Positions 58,501 to 64,000 of a stretch of 64,000 nt of DNA are shown piece by piece. A model generated the notes under the pieces. It was given only the letters and a program-made list of their open reading frames with translations. It made no database searches and was not told the origin of the DNA. Every line of letters begins with the position of its first letter. The stretch's first letter is position 1. The stretch is from Sambucus nigra (taxonomy: Eukaryota; Streptophyta; Magnoliopsida; Dipsacales; Adoxaceae): assembly GCA_949130495.1 (NCBI GenBank), contig OX422215.1, forward strand, positions 68,649,244 to 68,713,243, in the 5' to 3' direction. A program made the translations under genes and the position numbers.

Positions 58501-61500
58501 ATTTGCAAATTATAGTCATATTCTCAAACCGGGAGACCCGGGACTATGCGGTCAGTTCCAACAAGTTACATTGGTCCCGTGCGAGGTGTTCGTGCCTCCT
58601 ACGGGGTGGTTTGGGGGGCTGGTTTGGATTTTGACCCTTTAACGACTTGTTTTTAAGTCTAAGTGTGATTTTTACAAATTAACGTCGTATTCTCAAATCG
58701 GGAGACCTGGGAATACGCGGTCAGTTCCTACAAGTTACATTGGTCCCGTGGATGACTTGTTTTTAAGTCTAAGTGTGAATTCTGTAAATTATCGTCATAT
58801 TCTCAAACCGGGAGACCCGAGACTATGCGGTCAGTTCCAACAAGTTACATTGGTCCCGTGGGAGGTGTTCGTGCCTCCTACGGGGTCGTTTGGGGGTTGG
58901 TTTGGGTTTCACCCTTTAACGACTTATTTTTAAGTCTAACTGTGATTTTTTTAAATTAACGTCATATTATCTTACCGGGAGACCCGGGACTACGCGGTGA
59001 ATTTCAACAAGTTACATTAGTCCCGTACGAGGTGTTCGTGCCACCTACGGAGTCGTTTGAGGGCTGGTTTGGATTTTCACCCTTTAACGGCTTGTTTTTA
59101 AGTCTAAGTGTTGATTTTTGCAAATTATCGTCATATTCTCAAATCGGGAGACCCTGGACTACACGGTCAGTTCCTACAAGTTACACTGGTCCCGTGCGAG
59201 GTGTTCGTGCCTCTTACGGGGTTGTTTGGGGGATGGTTTGGTTTTTCACCCTTTAATGACTTATTTTTAAGTCTTAGTGTGATTTTTACAAATTATCGTC
59301 ATGGGAGACCCGGGAGTACGCGGTCAGTTCCTACAAGTTACATTGGTCCCGTGCGAGGTGTTCGTGCCTCTTACGGGGTTGTTTGGGGGCTGGTTTGGGT
59401 TTTCACCCTTTAACGGCTTGTTTTTAAGTCTAGTGTGATTTTTGAAAATTATCGTCATATTCTCAAATCGGGAGACCCGGGACTATGCGGTCAGTTCCAA
59501 TAAGTTACATTTGTCCCGTGCGAGGTATTCGTGCCTCCTACGGGTTCGTTTGGGGGCTGGTTAGGTTTTCACCCTTTAACGGCTTGTTTTTAAGTCTAAG
59601 TATTGATTTTTGTAAATTATGTCATATTTTCAAATAGGGAGACCCGAGACTACGCGGTCAGTTTCTACATGTTACATTGGTCCCGTGCGAGGTGTTCGTG
59701 GCTTTTACGAGGTCGTTTGGGGGCTGGTTTGGGTTTTCACCCTTTAACGGCTTGTTTTTAAGTCTAGGAGTGATTCTTGTTAATTATTATCATATTATCA
59801 AACTGGGAGACTCGGGACTATGCGATCAGCTCCAACAAGTTACATTGGTCCCGTGCGAGGTGTTTGTGCCTCCTACGGTGTCGTTTGGGGGCTGGTTTGG
59901 GTTTTCACCCTTTAACGGCTTGTTTTTAAGTCTAAGTGTGATTTTTGCAAATTAACGTCGTATTCTCAAACCGGGAGATTCGGTAATACGCGATCAGTTC
60001 CTACAAGTTACATTGGTCCCGTGCGAGGTGTTCGTGCCTCCTACGGGGTCGTTTAGGGGCTGGTTTCGATTTTCAACCTTTAACGACTTGTTTTTAAGTC
60101 TAAGTGTGACTTTTGTAAATTATCATCGTATTCTCAAATTGGGAGATCCGGGACTACGCGGTCAGTTCCTACAAGTTATATTGGTCCCGTGTGAGGTGTT
60201 CGTGCCTCCTACGGGGTCGTTTGGGGGCTGGTTTGGATTTTTACCCATTAACGGCTTGTTTCTAAGTCTAAGTGTTGATTTTTGCAAATTATCGTCATAT
60301 TCTCAAATCAGGAGACCCGGGACTACGCAGTGAGTTCCTACAAGTTACATTGGTCCCGTGCGAGGTATTCGTGCCTCTTACGGGGTTGTTTGGGGGCTAG
60401 TTTGGTTTTTCACCCTTTAACGGTTTTTTTTAAGTCTTAGTGTGATTTTTGCAAATTATCGTCATATTCTCAAATCGAGAGACCCGGGACTACGCGGACA
60501 GTTCCAACAAGTTACATTGGTCCCGTGTGAGGTGTTCGTGCCTCCTACGGGGGGCGGGTTTGGGTTTTCACCCTTTAACGGCTTGTTCCTAAGTGTTATT
60601 TTTACAAATTATCGTCATATTCTCAAACCGGAAGACTCGGGACTACGCGGTTAGTTTCAACAAGTTAAATTGGTCCCGTGCGAGGTGTTCATGCCTACTA
60701 CGGGGTCGTTTGGGGACTGGTTTGGATTTTCACCCTTTAACGACTTGTTTTTAAGTCTAAGTGTGATTTTTGCAAATTAACGTCGTATTCTCAAACCGGG
60801 AGACCCGGGAATACGCGGTCAGTTCCAACAAGTTACATTGGTCCGGTGCGAGGTGTTCGTGCCTCCTACGGGGTCGTTTGGGGGCTTGTTTGGGTTTTCA
60901 CCCTTTAACGACTTATTTTTAAGTCTAAGTGTGATTTTCGTAAATTATCGTAATATTATCAAATCGGGAGACTCTGGACTATGCGGTCAGTTCCAATAAG
61001 TTACATTGGTCCCGTGGGAGGTGTTCGTGCCTCCTTCGGGATCGTTTGGGGGTTGGTTTGGGTTTCACCCTTTAACGGCTTGTTTTTAAGTAAGTTTTGA
61101 TTTTTATAAATTAACATCATATTATCAAATCGGGAGACCCGGGACTATGCGGTGAATTCCAACAAGTTACATTGGTCCCATACGAGGTGTTTGTGCCTCC
61201 TACAGGGTCGTTTGGGGGCTGATTTGGATTTTCACCCTTTAACGGCTTGTTTTTAAGTCTAAGTACTGATTTTTACAAATTATCGTCCTATTCTCAAATC
61301 GGGAGACCCTGGACTACGCGGTCAGTCCTACAAGTTACATTGGTCTCGTGCGAGGTATTCGTGCCTGTTACGGGGTTGTTTGGGGGCTGGTTTGGTTTTT
61401 CACCCTTTAACGGCTTATTTTTAAGTCTTAGTGCGATTTTTGCAAATTATCGTCATATTCTCAAAATAGGAGACCCGGGACTACGCGGTCAGTTTCAACA

Positions 61501-62490
61501 AGTTACATTGGTCCCGTGTGAGGTGTTCGTGCCTCTTACGGGATCGTTTGGGGGTTGGTTTGGATTTTCTTCCTTTAACGGCTTGTTCCTAAGTGTTATT
61601 TTTACAAATTATCATCATATTCTCAAACCGGGAGACCCGAGACTACGCGGTCAGTTCCAACAAGTTACATTGGTCCCGTGCGAGGTGTTCGTGCCTCCTA
61701 CGGGGTCGTTTGGGGGTTGGTTTAGATTTCACCCTTTAACGGCTTGTTTTTAAGTTTAAGTGTGATTTTTGCAAATTAACGTCATATTCTCAAACCGGGA
61801 GACCCGGGAATACGTGATCAGTTCCTATAAGTTACATTAGTCCCGTGCGAGGTATTCGTGACTCCTACGGGGTCGTTTGGGGGATGGTTCGGATTTTCAC
61901 CCTTTAACGACTTGTTTTCAAGTGTAAGTGTGATTTTTGCAAATTATCGTCGTATTCTCAAACCGGGAGACTCGGGACTACGCGGTCAGTTCTAACAAGT
62001 TACATTGGTCCCGTGCCTCCTACAGGGTCATCTGGGGGTTGGTTTGGATTTTCACCCTTTAATGGCTTATTTTTAAGTCTAAGTGTTGATTTTTGCAAAT
62101 TATTGTCATATTCTCAAGACGGGAGTCCCGGGACTACACGATCAGTTCCTACAAGTTACATTGGTCCCGTGCGAGGTGTTCATACCTCTCACGAGGTCGT
62201 TTGGGGGCTGGTTTGGTTTTTCACCCTTTAACGGCTTGTTTTTAAGTTTAAGTGTGATATTTGCAAATTATTATCATATTCCCAAACCGGGAGACCCAGA
62301 ACTACGCGGTCAGTTCCAACAAGTTACATTCATCCCGTGCGAGGTGTTCGTGCCTCCTACGGGGTCGTTTGGGGGCTGGTTTGGGTTTTCACCCTTTAAC
62401 GACCTGTTTTTAAGTCCTAAGTGTTATTTTTATAAATTATCGTCGTATTCTCAAATCGGGAGACCCAGGACTATGCGGTCAGTTTCTACA
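55502..62490. repeat. Satellite array, 168 bp monomer, about 42 copies
   Basis: The CGGGAG landmark recurs at 55525, 55693, 55859, 56026, 56194, 56362, 56531 and 56698, giving periods of 166-169 bp, and so on to the end. Typical phrases are CCCGTGCGAGGTGTTCGTGC, CTTTAACGGCTTGTTTTTAA and GGGACTACGCGGTCAGTTCC. Monomers differ by substitutions and 1-2 bp indels. A few are shortened, for example a loss of about 85 bp at 58750 and small losses near 58290, 59303 and 62010. A short subtype has GTTCCTAAGTGTTATTTTTA (57826, 60585, 61585). The unit is 56 codons and open in one frame, so repetitive reading frames of up to 168 codons occur, but no start context or gene structure supports expression. Confidence 0.97.
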
Positions 62491-62984
62491 ATACATTTGT
62501 TCTACACTCTACGTTAGAAGAGACGGAGACCTTTACTTTGGGACTATTTTTAGCTTTACTTTGGGACTTTTTTCAGCATTATTTTGGGACTGTTTTAGGG
62601 GACTATTTTGGGAGTAAAAATTAAATGGAGTTGATGAGTAACTCAAAGGTATCATTTCTGCTAGGTGGTCATTACTTCTCCCATGTTTATACGGATGGTT
62701 TTCATATAATATATTTCAAATCAAGTAATAAAAAAGTAAAAAATAAACTAATGTAGATATATATACCTGTTGCAGGAATAGCACCATGACATGATTCAAC
62801 AATTGATCCCTTGAAAAGATTACTGCAACATTCCCGTAGTGCCCATCAAAAATCTGAAAATTGGTTACAAAATTCAACCATCATCATATCATATAGGCAA
62901 TAAGGCAATGGTGAAACTGAACTCAATTAATGAATGGAGATGCTCTTAATCATTTCAAATATAACTGGTACTATATGTGCATCC
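62491..62984. other. Right flank of the satellite, no gene recognised
   Basis: A short degenerate repeat of TTACTTTGGGACTTTTTT / TTATTTTGGGACTGTTTT type (about 62535-62610) follows the array, then AT-rich DNA. Confidence 0.5.
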
Positions 62985-63262
62985 CATAACTGTTATATAT
63001 GTTATAATAACTGTTATAACATATATAACAACTGTTATATATATGTTATAACATATATAACAACTGTTATATATGTTATAACAACATATATAACTGTTAT
63101 ATATGGTATAATAACATATATAGCTATTATATTTGCTGTTATAACATATATAACAGCTATATATATGCTGTTATAACATATATAACAACTGCTGTTATAT
63201 ATGTTATAACATATACATAGTTGTTAAGTATGTTATAACATATATAACTGTTATATGTTATC
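62985..63262. repeat. AT-rich palindromic tandem repeat
   Basis: Repeated ATATGTTATAACATATATAA and AACTGTTATATATGTTATAA phrases alternate for about 280 bp. Each contains the palindrome GTTATAAC, so the region can form many alternative hairpins or cruciforms. The unit spacing varies from about 17 to 35 bp. Confidence 0.85.
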
Positions 63263-63781
63263 TAATAGCATAAGCTTACAAGCATGAGAGTTGCGGTCTT
63301 TTTAAGTTTCTTTTTTTATTTCGGAATAAAGACCTTACAAGAATGAGAGTTGCAGTCTTAGCGACCATGACCTTAAGAGTTGAGCAAAGCGCGTTGATAG
63401 GGGGCAATGCCAGTGCTAAAAGGAACCAATACTGCATTCTGAGACCTCCCTGACTTTGAATGTCGAGCAGAAAAGAAGTAAAACTCGAATTAATATCTTA
63501 ATTATTAAAAAAAATACTAATCAATATAATCATAACTAAACAAAGGTTGAATATAAACATAATCAAATAATTGAATGTACCTTATATGTATAAGAATGAT
63601 GCCTTATAAGCTATAATATATCCCCATAAAAACCATATGATTGTAAGCACGACATAAATTTTGAAATGCTATAAATAAGCCCATCAATGTCTTAGTCACA
63701 TAATTAGCGCAAACTAGAGGGACAATATGAGAGGGACTTTCTGGAGGTTGGGATTTAAGGGCATAAGAGGGAAAAGTTTTT
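63263..63781. other. Intergenic, no gene recognised
   Basis: AT-rich. A 13-19 bp phrase (ACAAGCATGAGAGTTGCGGTC / ACAAGAATGAGAGTTGCAGTC) occurs twice at about 63278 and 63338. No domains. Confidence 0.45.
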
Positions 63782-64000
63782 TCAGAATTTAGAGGTTTTT
63801 TTTGGAGGAGAAACAGTTGTTGGTGGTGAGGTTTGGGTAGGGGCAATGGGGTTGCTAGATTCCCCAACAAATTTGTACTTTTTGGTTTTAGTCCACACCT
63901 TAGCTGGGACTGATAGTTTTGATATGACCCTTGCAGACTTTGGGGGAGCTGGATAGGTAGGTAGCAGGGCAGCTTTAGATAATAAGTGTTTTGGAAGGGA
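63782..64000 (-). CDS. Partial proline/lysine-rich ORF at the window edge
   Basis: On the minus strand the frame is open from the right edge to a TGA at 63782 (72 codons, no start seen). It contains YPAPPKSARVISKLSVPAKV, then KTKKYKFVGESSNPIAPTQT and SPPTTVSPPKKTSKF. It is rich in Pro, Ser, Thr and Lys, with no known domain. It could be a disordered part of a transposon protein, for example from the CACTA element whose left end is at 54691, or chance. The family is not recognised. Confidence 0.25.
   Translation of the reverse strand, partial: SLPKHLLSKAALLPTYPAPPKSARVISKLSVPAKVWTKTKKYKFVGESSNPIAPTQTSPPTTVSPPKKTSKF

Noticed and set aside
55502..62490. Centromeric satellite
   Set aside because: A monomer near 168 bp fits a nucleosomal length seen in plant centromeres, but the array is only 7 kb and beside a CACTA end. 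There is no evidence for centromere function.
55974..62517. Many plus-strand ORFs of 60-168 codons across the satellite
   Set aside because: They are the same 56-residue stretch repeated by the 168 bp monomer, begin at arbitrary ATGs and break at each 1-2 bp indel. Treated as satellite, not genes.
1..64000. CRISPR arrays, bacterial operons, tRNA or rRNA genes
   Set aside because: The tandem repeats present lack unique spacers between short identical repeats. No tRNA cloverleaf or rRNA sequence was recognised, and the sequence is plant nuclear in character.

Overview
The window looks like repeat-dense intergenic DNA from a flowering plant nuclear genome, probably a eudicot. The evidence is an AT-rich background, plant-type Ty1/copia and Ty3/gypsy polyproteins, L1-type LINE remnants, a CACTA transposon terminus, foldback MITEs, plant mobile domain sequences and a long satellite array. 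I found no convincing single-copy host gene and no RNA gene. The species cannot be named from what is visible.

Layout. From 1 to 6.6 kb there is AT-rich DNA with two copies of a foldback MITE, a three-copy 400 bp tandem repeat, a C-rich/G-rich hairpin and an inverted repeat built from copia LTR heads. A complete but decayed Ty1/copia element lies at 6597-13681, with LTRs, a 5 bp target duplication AAAAC and gag, protease, integrase, reverse transcriptase and RNase H. A hAT-like transposase scrap is at 14.6-14.9 kb. From 15514 to 26132 is a minus-strand LTR element with 2.5 kb LTRs and only 588 bp of non-coding interior. Its left LTR is split by a plus-strand, gag-only, Sirevirus-like element at 16138-21159 (target duplication CACTC). 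A putative solo LTR (26199-29192), a Sirevirus RNase H scrap (30.4-30.8 kb), a small solo LTR (32.4-33.1 kb) and a gypsy reverse transcriptase scrap (35.8-36.1 kb) follow.

The most interesting block is 36.5-46.25 kb. It reads on the minus strand as the 3' half of a Tat-lineage Ty3/gypsy element. The order is RNase H end and integrase (46.25-44.85 kb), then two plus-strand (antisense) genes with their own TATA boxes, then two adjoining minisatellites (48 bp, and 2 x 40 bp units), then a polypurine tract and the 3' LTR. The antisense genes are a spliced, broken plant mobile domain (PMD) gene at 40.5-42.6 kb and a DUF7745-like ORF with a clean 267-codon stretch at 43.2-44.0 kb.

A minus-strand LINE (46.25-49.4 kb) abuts the truncated gypsy element, and a gypsy-type solo LTR (49.5-51.8 kb) sits beside the LINE 5' end. 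Then come a TIR-bearing MITE (52.5-53.1 kb), a copia LTR with primer binding site (53.6-54.15 kb) and a CACTA terminus (54.69 kb). About 42 copies of a 168 bp satellite follow (55.5-62.5 kb). Each monomer equals 56 codons and is largely open in one frame, and the array shows a higher-order period near 2.77 kb. The last 1.5 kb holds an AT-rich palindromic repeat and an unidentified proline-rich ORF running off the edge.

The elements mostly record insertion history. Functional interplay is suggested only in the Tat-like block (retroelement plus antisense PMD-type genes plus minisatellite) and at the CACTA/satellite boundary.
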